From NCBI GenBank assembly GCA_013285405.1, contig CP053446.1:3581001-3645000 (forward strand): a stretch of 64,000 nucleotides of DNA, in the 5' to 3' direction. Within the stretch, counting starts at the first letter, position 1, and the number at the start of each line of letters is the position of its first letter. The notes beneath the pieces were generated by a model, which saw nothing but the letters and a program-made list of their open reading frames with translations, did no database searches and was not told where the DNA came from. Shown one piece after another: positions 39,889-49,400 of this stretch. The translations under genes and the position numbers were made by a program. The DNA comes from Ignavibacteriota bacterium. Its GTDB lineage: Bacteria > Bacteroidota > Ignavibacteria > Ignavibacteriales > Ignavibacteriaceae.

Positions 39889-39934
39889 AAACCCTCCGAA
39901 ATGAATAAATTAGTTAATTATTAAATAGTAGTCA

Positions 39935-39973
39935 GCTTTACAGTTAAACAACCTGAGCACACGCCTGTAAAGC
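39935..39973 (-). promoter_or_regulatory. Leader hairpin, copy 1 (GCTTTACAG/CTGTAAAGC)
   Basis: Arms GCTTTACAG (39935-39943) and CTGTAAAGC (39965-39973), perfect 9 bp, 21-nt loop. It starts 2 nt after the leader ORF's stop and ends 46 nt before the kelch gene's ATG. No T-run follows, so it is not an ordinary terminator. Confidence 0.7.
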
Positions 39974-39975
39974 AA

Positions 39976-40011
39976 TTAAATGGGCAAGATCAAAAACTTC
40001 ATCAAGTGCAT
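39976..40011 (-). CDS. Leader ORF, copy 1 (MHLMKFLILPI)
   Basis: 11 codons plus TAA, with GGAGG at 40016-40020 separated from the ATG by exactly 4 nt. It shares length, ribosome-site spacing and the LIxPx ending with the leaders at 43705 and 50315, although most codons differ. It may act as a regulatory leader peptide for the kelch gene rather than as a free product. The 40021-40254 stretch upstream is AT-rich, with no gene seen; it should contain the promoter. Confidence 0.6.
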   Translation of the reverse strand: MHLMKFLILPI

Positions 40012-40254
40012 ACTACCTCCGATCAGTTTTAAATTTATAAATACATTAATTAATTCAGGTGAATATATTTTCATTTATGTAAACAACACCCTTTCTTGAT
40101 AAGTTAAAAAAATATTTTACAAAGCAAATTATTTTCTTAAACCATTAAATATTGATTGTTTAGTTTGTGATTAATAAATATTCCTCACAAACGAATTAAG
40201 AATTAATATAATCAAGTTTATGACCGCAAACACTTTTCTTTATTCGGATAAATG

Positions 40255-40279
40255 GAGGTGGTCTTTCAAAGACCACCTC
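40255..40279 (-). terminator. Strong hairpin terminator after kelch gene 2
   Basis: Perfect arms GAGGTGGTCTTT (40255-40266) and AAAGACCACCTC (40268-40279), 14 nt past the stop at 40293. The stem core is related to those ending the other two kelch genes. Confidence 0.8.
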
Positions 40280-40292
40280 ATTTTATAAGATC

Positions 40293-43200
40293 TTATTTAA
40301 GTAAAAGCATCTTCTTCACTGATACAAAATTATCCGTTCTCAATTCATAGATATACATTCCTGTTGCCACTCCACTTGCATTCCAGTTGTATTGATATTT
40401 TCCGGCTTGCAATGATGTGTTGACTAGTTCTGCTACCTTTTCTCCCAATGCATTGTAAATACTAAGTTTTACATTTGCCATCTCAGGCAACGAGAACTCG
40501 ATCATCGTGCTTGGGTTGAATGGATTTGGATAGTTCTGTTCAAGTGAATATACTGTCGGTAACAGTTCTCCCGATACCATCAGTTTCTCTATTGTTGATT
40601 CACTTATTTCTATTGATTCTCCATCCTTCAGATTTTCATTCAGCTTCTTGCCGCTCTCATCCATCAACCTGATATCCATTCCCTCTACTCTTACTGTCAA
40701 TGGATATACTACTCCGCTCATCTCGATTGTCTTCACTGAGCTGCTCAAATCTTCGGCTATTCTTCCACTCTCATATCTGAAGTCATACATTCCTGTTGGT
40801 GGTGCTGGTGGTAATTCATACTGACTTAAGTCAACCTGTCCATTTACTGCATACAGTGTGTAGCTCACTCCTGCTGCATCTGTTATCACTATTCTTCCCC
40901 AGTTCTCAGGGAAGTATTCTACTGGTTTGCTTTCCTTTGACATTGTCTCTGGTATGATTATCTGTCCTGATCCTGTCAACTTTATCCAGTAACCAAATCC
41001 TGGATCTATTGTTGCTGCTGCTGAATATCCACCTGCATATTTATAGATCGGTCCACTCTGTAGTCCTGCTGGAACTGTTGTTACTAATGATGCTGTTGCT
41101 GCTATCTCATAGCCACCAATCATATTCCAGCCGATGGCTCCTGTTAATGGTGTGTGTGCAACTACTTGTAATCCACCTGCTGGCCATTCATCTCCTGTGT
41201 TATAAGTCTGAGCTCCGTTATTTTTCATCCAGTATCCTACTCCTGGTGTTGCTGTGGTTATTGTTTGATAACCGCCAGCATATTTATAAACATCACCAAC
41301 TCTTCCGGGCCACCAATTTGCTACTCCCATTCCATTCGGATTTGTTCCCGGTACTGATACCATATTCCAGCCATTTAATAAGTTTATAGATAACTGGAAG
41401 GTTGATGCACCGCCTAAATTATCAGTCCATATTTGAGTTGCATTAGTGTCAATTGAAGCTAAAGTTAAACCAGAGGCAACAATAAGTTTCCATACTGAGC
41501 CATTATTTACAGTACCAAGTGAGGCACCAAGAACCGGAATTGGAACATCGGCTCTTTTAGTCCAAGTATCAGTAGCTGGTTTGTAAACGTAGCATGGATT
41601 AGGATCTGCCGGAACCCAGTTTGCTGATGGACTTCCACTTGCTACAATAATTCCATCGGTTCCCCAGGGGGCAGCATCAAATCTATACATAGCTCCCGGA
41701 GGATAAGCAGCTGCTTCTAAAATTTCTTCAGGTTTTAATTCACTCACAACAGTTTCGGTTAAGTTTTGAAATGAAACTGAATGAGATAAATTGTTTACAC
41801 CCGGATAAGGATTATCCATAGTAGTCCAGGTTATAAGTGCTGGATTTCCGCCATCGATTGTTCCGACATATACGGTATTATTAATTAATGTTAAATCTGC
41901 ACCACCAACGTAAACCAATTTGTTACCAGTTACCGAAAATGCACCACCAAATCTCGCAGAAGGCATTGATGTAGCTGTAGCCCAGGTATCAGTACCAACA
42001 TCATAAACATATACTGTAGATACTACCACATCTCCTGTAGCAACTCCACCAGCAACATATATTTTACTATTATTATAGCCAACGGCTTTAACCCAACCGA
42101 GTGCAACTGGTAAAGGTGCAACAGTTGACCAGCTATTTCCAGATATATCATATCTATATACAGTGGATTGATAAACACTTGCCATATCAGAACCGCCAAT
42201 CGCATAAATAAAATTACCAACTACAGCAGTTGTATGTACTCTTCTACCTGCAGGTAATGAAGCTATCGGAGACCAGGTATTGGCAGAGACATCATATTTG
42301 TAACACTCTGTTCCCAGAAGCGAAGATGTATTTCCACCAAAGCTATATAAAGCCCCGTTTGTACCAACACCACTTCCCAGATAGGTAGTTGTTGGAAAAT
42401 TGGCACCAGAAGTCCAGGCTCCGCTATATACACCAACATTTTTGGATAAGCAATCATTCGATGCATTTGCATCTCCAGCTAACTGTGTGCATACGTTTAC
42501 AACATATTCGCCGAGAGTTGCATTCCAATTATCAAAAGTCACTTGCTGAGAAACACCCGGCGCAAGACTGGTAACTGATTTAGTTGAAGAATATCCACCG
42601 GTAATTGTCATCTGAACATTAAAAGTTTGTGTTGTTGTTCCAAAGTTTTTTACCGTTGCTTTTGGTGTAACAAGTCCTGGCTGATATGAAGAAGCAACAT
42701 CCACTGATAATGTTCCGACATCATTCACAACGGATGGATCATAGATTACGAATGGTAAATCCTGAGGGAAAGTAGCATCAACAATTGCAGCCCAACCAGT
42801 GGTTGTTTTTTGCAAAGCGTTCGCTCCGGGTTTTCCTGTTGCACCAAGAATCGAAACGGGTGCTGCCCAAGGTCCTGAAGCCAGCGTTCCACCGCATTGC
42901 CATTCTACCCAATAAGTACCAGCAGCTAGATTAAGTGCTGGTGTAAAGCGAACTACTACTCTCATGACAGGACGTTGTGTATTAGACAATTGCGTATCTA
43001 ATACTCTATAAATATTTGTCCAGCTTGTTTCACTTAATCGGTTAGTAGTTAAATCACCAAAAATAACAGTGCCTCCTGCATTAGGTGCACCATTCCAGAT
43101 TTGCACACGTACATCATTAATAGTGGATGCTGTTGTTGAGCCGGTTTGATAAGTAAAGAACTGAATTTCTCCAACCTGCCAACCACCAACAGGTACGGTA

Positions 43201-43517
43201 AAATCATCAGCAACTGTATTACCCGCACTTATTTGTTGACCAAAACCATAAGTGCCAAGTCCCAATGTAGTTTGCAAAGCACTTGCATCTGCTCCACCAG
43301 AACCACCGCCAGGATGTGTGACTAATGGACCGTTATCGTAAAGCACTGCCAGGTCTGGTGAGTATGGCAGTGGTACATTTTGACCAGCTGGTATTTTTTG
43401 ATTTAAATATTTTCCTTCGTAAACATCCCTTAAAGAAGACTCTTGAGCATAAACTGAAGAGCAAACCAGGATCCCAATTATGAAGGAAATCGATAAAAAG
43501 TATAATCTGAACAACAT
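40293..43517 (-). CDS. Kelch-repeat T9SS surface protein 2
   Basis: 1074 residues from the ATG at 43517, fixed by a perfect AGGAGG 4-5 nt upstream; a GTG at 43562 would place extra residues before the signal peptide. Signal peptide ~1-25. An N-terminal domain with NTVADDFTVPVGGWQV and LAAGTYWVEW (~75-255) resembles that of the 32399 gene; then a CARDB-like domain (~270-360), kelch repeats (~370-700) very like those of the 35200 gene, cassette A (~705) and the Por tail. A MSKESKPVEYF variant of cassette A is shared only with the 46464 gene. The 5' region has the leader element at 43670-43749, here 152 nt from the gene start rather than ~50. Confidence 0.87.
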   Translation of the reverse strand: MLFRLYFLSISFIIGILVCSSVYAQESSLRDVYEGKYLNQKIPAGQNVPLPYSPDLAVLYDNGPLVTHPGGGSGGADASALQTTLGLGTYGFGQQISAGNTVADDFTVPVGGWQVGEIQFFTYQTGSTTASTINDVRVQIWNGAPNAGGTVIFGDLTTNRLSETSWTNIYRVLDTQLSNTQRPVMRVVVRFTPALNLAAGTYWVEWQCGGTLASGPWAAPVSILGATGKPGANALQKTTTGWAAIVDATFPQDLPFVIYDPSVVNDVGTLSVDVASSYQPGLVTPKATVKNFGTTTQTFNVQMTITGGYSSTKSVTSLAPGVSQQVTFDNWNATLGEYVVNVCTQLAGDANASNDCLSKNVGVYSGAWTSGANFPTTTYLGSGVGTNGALYSFGGNTSSLLGTECYKYDVSANTWSPIASLPAGRRVHTTAVVGNFIYAIGGSDMASVYQSTVYRYDISGNSWSTVAPLPVALGWVKAVGYNNSKIYVAGGVATGDVVVSTVYVYDVGTDTWATATSMPSARFGGAFSVTGNKLVYVGGADLTLINNTVYVGTIDGGNPALITWTTMDNPYPGVNNLSHSVSFQNLTETVVSELKPEEILEAAAYPPGAMYRFDAAPWGTDGIIVASGSPSANWVPADPNPCYVYKPATDTWTKRADVPIPVLGASLGTVNNGSVWKLIVASGLTLASIDTNATQIWTDNLGGASTFQLSINLLNGWNMVSVPGTNPNGMGVANWWPGRVGDVYKYAGGYQTITTATPGVGYWMKNNGAQTYNTGDEWPAGGLQVVAHTPLTGAIGWNMIGGYEIAATASLVTTVPAGLQSGPIYKYAGGYSAAATIDPGFGYWIKLTGSGQIIIPETMSKESKPVEYFPENWGRIVITDAAGVSYTLYAVNGQVDLSQYELPPAPPTGMYDFRYESGRIAEDLSSSVKTIEMSGVVYPLTVRVEGMDIRLMDESGKKLNENLKDGESIEISESTIEKLMVSGELLPTVYSLEQNYPNPFNPSTMIEFSLPEMANVKLSIYNALGEKVAELVNTSLQAGKYQYNWNASGVATGMYIYELRTDNFVSVKKMLLLK

Positions 43518-43669
43518 AAGACCTCCTAAATTATTATTTAATTTTAAGTTAATAGATTCCACTTATTACACTGAAAATTTGTATTAAAAAATTCTATTTA
43601 ATTTATCCATCCCGATTAAATCAGGTAACCACTATATATATTAGTTTATAAATTAGTTAATTAAATTGT

Positions 43670-43704
43670 GCTTTACAGTGCTCAAAAAAATTGTACTGTA
43701 AAGC
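43670..43704 (-). promoter_or_regulatory. Leader hairpin, copy 2
   Basis: Arms GCTTTACAGT (43670-43679) and ACTGTAAAGC (43695-43704), perfect 10 bp, 15-nt loop, immediately after the leader ORF's stop codon. Confidence 0.72.
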
Positions 43705-43740
43705 TTAGTTCGGCCAAATGAGATGATAAATCTCTTGCAT
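43705..43740 (-). CDS. Leader ORF, copy 2 (MQEIYHLIWPN)
   Basis: 11 codons plus TAA; GGAGG at 43745-43749, 4 nt before the ATG. The stop codon abuts the hairpin. Same peptide as copy 3. Confidence 0.6.
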   Translation of the reverse strand: MQEIYHLIWPN

Positions 43741-43946
43741 ATCGCCTCCGTTAATTTTAAGGTTTATTAATAAATTATTTAGTGTGGGCCAAAATCCAAT
43801 TTTAACATTCATATCATTCATTTGTTCAATCTATAAGCAATCTATATGCATTTATTTGATTACTAAATATTTAAATACAATTTCTAACTAACTAATTTCA
43901 AAAAAACTTAATCGTTATTTTTAAAATATTCTACCTATATTATTTT

Positions 43947-45953
43947 TTACTTCAACAACAACATCTTCTTCACTGATACAAAATTATCTGTTCTCAATTC
44001 ATAGATATACATTCCTGTTGCTATCCCGCTTTGCGGGACATTCCAGTTGTATTGATATTTTCCGGCTTGCAGTGATGTGTTTACAAGTTCTGCTACCTTT
44101 TCTCCCAATGCATTGTAGATCGAGAGTTTTACATTTGCCATCTCCGGCAAAGAGAACTCGATCATTGTGCTTGGGTTGAATGGATTCGGATAGCATTGAT
44201 ATAAGTTGTATTCATCCGGTATCTCAGACCTCAAATCTTCAACTGAAACCGATTGCTCAATAGTAAATGTACTATCACTGATGTCATTTACAGAAGTATT
44301 GCTTGTATCACTGATACGTACCAGGCATTGTGTTGATGGAGTGTTTGGGACTGTCCAATTATAACTCCCAAAGGCTGCTGGTCTGGCAGCAATGACAACA
44401 ATCCAAGTACTTCCATTGTTTGTTGAATATTCAATTTTAACCACACTAACCTCCTGCCTTGTCCATCTAATAAGATGATTTGTATTACCTTCCCAGATTT
44501 CACCGCCATTTGGAACGGTTACTGTTATGGTTGGATTAGAGGCTGATATTGTAAATGGTGCATTGCTCAAATCATAAATGGCTGAGTTACTCGCATCACT
44601 GATACGAACCAAACATTGTGTTGAAGGTGTACTTGGTACTGTCCAGTTATAACTACCACCAGAAGCGGGTATTGATGCCACAATACTTATCCAGCTAGTG
44701 CCGTTATCTGTTGAATACTCAATCTTGACATTTGCAATTGTCTGACTTGACCATGTTATGTTATGTTGGCTATTTTCAATCCAGTTTTCACCACCGTTTG
44801 GAACATTAACAGTCACCAAAGGAACAATGGTGAATACGTTATCACTAACATCATATAATAGTGGATTACTTGTATCACTAATACGCACCAAACATTGAGT
44901 TGACGGCGTGCTTGGTAATGTCCAGTTATAGCTCCCACCTGATGCAGGAAATGATGATATGATACTTATCCAGTTAGTACCATTATCCATTGAATATTCA
45001 ATATTTACATTAGTAATACTTTGACTTGCCCAGGTAATATTATGCTGGCTAGTAGCCAACCAGTTTTCACCTCCATTTGGAGCGGTAACAGTGATCAAAG
45101 GTACTATTGTAAAATTGCTATCACTGACATCAAATCTTGAGGGGAGACTTGCATCACTAATACGTACAAGACATTCAGTTGATGGAGTGTTTGGTAATGT
45201 CCAGCTATAACTTCCGCTTGCTGCAGGAATTGATGAGGCAACATTGATCCAGAGACCACCATTATTAGTTGAATAATCTATATTCACATCGGTAATATTC
45301 TGACTCGACCATATAATATTCTGCTGGCTATTAACAAACCATGCTTCACCTCCATTTGGAGTTGTTACCTGAACAGTTGCCTGTCCCGGAACTGGTAAGA
45401 TCGAGAAATCATCCAGATACACCGTAGCTGAATTTCCATCAGCAGCTTCGTCAAATTTTAGCAGGTATCCAGTAAAATTTTGACCGGAATTGAAAAAATA
45501 ATTTATTCTGGTCCAGTTTTGAAATGCAACTTGAGTAATTATTATTCTTCCGCTATCAGGATCAGCTAATGCTGTATTATTCAGTGAATCAATACCAAGA
45601 GCAACTTCGTCGATGCCACTCAATCCATAAACTCCCAAAAAATTATCCGCTGTAATATTTCCTTTTATCCAAATTGTCATTTTATAATTAATATTATTTT
45701 GGGGAGTTAACAATGCCTGCATCAATCGGGTTCGGTCTCCAACGGGAGTAGTTCCAGATTTAATTTCCACACTCCAAACTCCGGAATGAGCCTGAGTATT
45801 AACAGGCTCAACTGATGCACCGGTTACAGTAACATCAGCTGACCAGAATTCAAAATGATCAGCATTTTCGAATCCCGGATTCCTCATTAACTCTTGTCCA
45901 TTTACAATTGATGAACTAATTAATAAAATAAAAAATGTAACAAATAATTTCAT
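43947..45953 (-). CDS. Secreted Ig-repeat adhesin-like protein with T9SS tail
   Basis: 668 residues. Signal peptide 1-19. Residues ~20-195 look like a CBM4/9-type or choice-of-anchor beta-sandwich (LMRNPGFENADHFEFW...), a fold that often binds glycans. Four ~92-residue Ig-like repeats follow (~200-570), each with VTxPNGGExW, an xNITW core, IxYSTNNGxxW and a CLVRISDxS ending; GSYNWTLP/TVP recurs before each CLVRI. The Por tail (~585-668) joins directly without the GWN/LPP part of cassette A, yet its last ~80 residues are nearly identical in DNA to the tail of the beta-helix gene at 50556, including the TCCCGC hairpin. AAGGAG precedes the ATG. Confidence 0.85.
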   Translation of the reverse strand: MKLFVTFFILLISSSIVNGQELMRNPGFENADHFEFWSADVTVTGASVEPVNTQAHSGVWSVEIKSGTTPVGDRTRLMQALLTPQNNINYKMTIWIKGNITADNFLGVYGLSGIDEVALGIDSLNNTALADPDSGRIIITQVAFQNWTRINYFFNSGQNFTGYLLKFDEAADGNSATVYLDDFSILPVPGQATVQVTTPNGGEAWFVNSQQNIIWSSQNITDVNIDYSTNNGGLWINVASSIPAASGSYSWTLPNTPSTECLVRISDASLPSRFDVSDSNFTIVPLITVTAPNGGENWLATSQHNITWASQSITNVNIEYSMDNGTNWISIISSFPASGGSYNWTLPSTPSTQCLVRISDTSNPLLYDVSDNVFTIVPLVTVNVPNGGENWIENSQHNITWSSQTIANVKIEYSTDNGTSWISIVASIPASGGSYNWTVPSTPSTQCLVRISDASNSAIYDLSNAPFTISASNPTITVTVPNGGEIWEGNTNHLIRWTRQEVSVVKIEYSTNNGSTWIVVIAARPAAFGSYNWTVPNTPSTQCLVRISDTSNTSVNDISDSTFTIEQSVSVEDLRSEIPDEYNLYQCYPNPFNPSTMIEFSLPEMANVKLSIYNALGEKVAELVNTSLQAGKYQYNWNVPQSGIATGMYIYELRTDNFVSVKKMLLLK
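44024..44038. repeat. Short palindrome inside the Por-tail coding sequence
   Basis: TCCCGC-TTT-GCGGGA, a perfect 6-bp stem with 3-nt loop. It codes for part of PQSGIA where most tails read ASGVA. Imperfect copies lie at the same codons in two other genes (617-633 and 50633-50647). Confidence 0.7.
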
Positions 45954-46422
45954 ATTGCATCTCCTTATAAATTGTTGGTATAGTTTTTAGCATTATCTAA
46001 CTTAAGAATTGCTATCTATAAAATGATATCGTCTGAATTAGTTTAATGAATTTTATTTAAGCCTGTTTACATTAAATTGATTGTTTTACCCGATCTCAAC
46101 AAGTTTATTTTGTTCATTAACATATTGAAACTACTGAATTAGATGAATCAACAGTATTGTTTTACTGTATCTTTTTTGTGCCACATTATTATCAGAGAAA
46201 ATTGTTATAAAAATTTTAACTGATGTCAATTGTTCCATCAGTGGTTTCAATATATCAATATTGTTTCAGGCAAATCTATTAATGTAAAAGTCAGTAATTA
46301 AATTAATTTGTTAATCCCTCCGCAAATAATTATTTCATTATTTAAGAATGAACTTGATTGTTCAATGTCTTATTTCTAAAACTATTTAATAATATTAGAA
46401 AAAAATTAGTTTATAGTTTAAT
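45954..46422. other. Intergenic region before the Ig-repeat gene, with long inverted repeat
   Basis: No gene is supported in these 470 bases. A 16-bp inverted repeat with one mismatch, ATATTGAAACTACTGA (46122-46137) against TCAGTGGTTTCAATAT (46238-46253), encloses a smaller ACAGTA/TACTGT palindrome (46169-46188 region). It may be an operator or RNA fold upstream of the gene at 43947. Confidence 0.4.
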
Positions 46423-46449
46423 AAAGGCGGTCTACTTAAGACCGCCTTT
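46423..46449 (-). terminator. Strong hairpin terminator after kelch gene 3
   Basis: Perfect 11-bp arms AAAGGCGGTCT (46423-46433) and AGACCGCCTTT (46439-46449), 5-nt loop, 15 nt past the stop at 46464. Confidence 0.85.
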
Positions 46450-46463
46450 GAATTCAACACTAA

Positions 46464-49400
46464 TTACTTCAACAACAACATCTTCTTCACTGATACAAAA
46501 TTATCTGTTCTCAATTCATAGATATACATTCCTGTTGCCACTCCACTTGCATTCCAGTTGTATTGATATTTTCCGGCTTGCAGTGATGTGTTTACAAGTT
46601 CTGCTACCTTTTCTCCCAATGCATTGTAGATACTTAGTTTTACATTTGCCATCTCCGGCAACGAGAACTCGATCATTGTGCTTGGGTTGAATGGATTCGG
46701 ATAGTTCTGTTCAAGTGAATATACTGTTGGTAACAGTTCTCCCGATACCATCAGCTTCTCTATCGTTGTTTCACTGATTTCTATTGATTCTCCATCCTTC
46801 AGATTTTCATTCAGCTTCTTGCCACTCTCATCCATCAACCTGATATCCATTCCCTCTACTCTTACTGTTAATGGATATACTACTCCGCTCATCTCAATCG
46901 TCTTTACTGAGCTGCTCAGGTCTTCGGCTATTCTTCCACTCGTGTATCTGAAGTCATACATTCCTGTTGGTGGTGCTGGTGGTAATTCATACTGACTTAA
47001 GTCAACCTGTCCATTTACTGCATACAGTGTGTAGCTCACTCCTGCTGCATCTGTTATCACTATTCTTCCCCAGTTCTCAGGGAAGTATTCTACTGGTTTG
47101 CTTTCCTTTGACATTGTCTCTGGTATGATTATCTGTCCTGATCCTGTCAACTTTATCCAGTAACCAAATCCCGGATCTATTGTTGCTGCTGCTGAATATC
47201 CACCTGCATATTTATAGATCGGACCACTCTGAAGTCCTGCTGGAACTGTTGTTACTAATGATGCTGTTGCTGCTATCTCATAGCCACCGATCATATTCCA
47301 GCCGATAGCTCCTGTTAGCGGTGTGTGTGCAACTACTTGCAATCCACCTGCTGGCCATTCATCTCCTGTGTTATAAGTCTGAGCTCCGTTATTTTTCATC
47401 CAGTATCCTACTCCTGGTGTTGCTGTGGTTATTGTTTGATAACCGCCAGCATATTTATAAACATCACCAACTCTTCCGGGCCACCAATTTGCTACTCCCA
47501 TTCCATTCGGATTTGTTCCCGGTACTGATACCATATTCCAGCCATTTAATAAGTTTATTGATAGCTGAAAAGTATTCGCAGACAATGTTTGAGTATAAAT
47601 TTGAGTTTCAGCCTCTGGTGCAGAAACACCAAAACCTGAAGCTATAATATATTTCCAGATATTCCCGGTGTGGAATGTACCTGACTGATGCGCGCCCACT
47701 GGAACTGTCATATTTTCCTGAGCAACCCAGGTATCTGTGGAAATTTTATAAATATAGCAAGGACCAGGAGTTGCTGCTGAGTAATTCGAGGTAGGAGTAC
47801 CTCCACCCATTATAATTGCATCACTGCCCCAGGTATGAGCAAATGTTCTGTAAATTGCACCTGCTGGCCAAACCATTGCATCAGTTAAACGATTTTGATT
47901 CGAGCCTGACTGTGGATATAGCATTTCGGCAATCAGGTTCGCATTGTAAGAATCACTTACTTCCTGACCGATACCCGGATATGTATTATCCATTGTCACC
48001 CAGGTGATTTGAAGTGGATTACCAGTATTGATGGTACCCACAACAACGGCATTTGATATACCGGCTTCATAAGCTCCAGCTGCATAAACAAGAGTATTGC
48101 CCACTAATGCAAATCCACCACCGAACACAGGAAGCGGCAGCGAACTGGCTGCTGTCCATGTATTTGCTGAAACATCATATAGGTAAACATCTGATAAATA
48201 AGTTGTTCCTGCTTCAACTCCACCTGCAAGATAGATATAGTTAGTGCCATAACTAACAGCCCTACACCAACCGATTAACTTTGGTAATGCAGCAACAGTT
48301 GACCAGCTATTACCGGCAATATCATATCGGTAAACAGTATTTTGATATGTGGTTCCATCAGAACCACCGATGACATAGATGAAGTTCCCAACGCAGGCTC
48401 CTGCTGTAATTAATCGTTTGGCCGGTAATGATGCAATTGCGGTCCACGTATTTGCACTTACATTATATTTATAGCATTCAGTTCCTAAAGTTGATGTAGT
48501 ATTGCCGCCCATTACGAATAGCCAATCAGTGGAACCATCGTTATATTCAACACCTATACCGTTATAGGTAGTAATAGGATAGTCAGCACCAGCCGTCCAA
48601 TCACCATTCGGATCCCAGATTTGCACTCCCTGAGTTTGACAATTGTTATCCGCGTTTGGATCGGTACCAAGTTGTGTACAAACATTTACAGTGTAAGGAC
48701 CAATTGTAGAAACATTCCAATTATCAAATGTAACTTGTTGTGTTGATCCACCAGCTAAACCGGTAACTGTCTTTGTGGATGAATATCCACCTGTTATTGT
48801 CATTTGAACATCGAAAGTGTTAGTAGCGGTTCCATAATTCTTTACTGTAGCAATTGGAACTACAGTACCCGGACCATATTGATAATTCATATCGATTGAT
48901 ACCATTCCTGCATCGTTGGCTAACTGCTGGATTGGTGGTGGTGCATTACTAAAGTAGTAGTCATCAATATACATTTGATCATTAAGTGTTGCACCAAAGA
49001 AATCGTTACCACCAAGTTGATCAGTGATAGTTGCACCTTGTGTCCAATCCCAGGTATATAATTGTGCCATCTGACCAACTTTTCCAAACCAAAATTCAGC
49101 AAGAGTTGGTGTTTGTTCAAAATCAACAACTACCATGACCTGATGCCATTGTCCTTCGTACCATGTAAAATTAATAGGTCCACTTGGTACATTTGCTAAT
49201 CTGCCACCACCACCTTGATCGAAATAAACTTCCATACCCCAATCCGCACCAGGTGGATCAGGAAGCGGCGGACTTGCTAATGTATTGAAGTAACCACTCT
49301 TGCCTGCCGGGATATACATAAAGAAGTTAATATACCATTTACCGGTAGTTTTATTTCCTAAAGTTTTTACCAGGTCAACATCTCTTGGAGGAACGTTATC

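Larger units (their letters stand above)
43638..44193 (-). repeat. 556-bp repeat spanning a Por-tail end, intergenic region and leader (copy 1)
   Basis: Nearly identical to 50246-50802. It includes the last ~80 codons of the Ig-repeat gene, the whole gap behind it and the leader element. Similarity stops where the passenger reads YQCYPNPF instead of LEQNYPNPF. Confidence 0.85.

Noticed and set aside
43518..43562. Upstream GTG start for kelch gene 2
   Set aside because: A perfect AGGAGG sits directly before the ATG at 43517, and the earlier start would put about 15 polar residues before the signal peptide.
46310..46330. GGAGGG in the gap before the Ig-repeat gene as another leader start
   Set aside because: No ATG, GTG or TTG lies at usable spacing and no matching hairpin follows.
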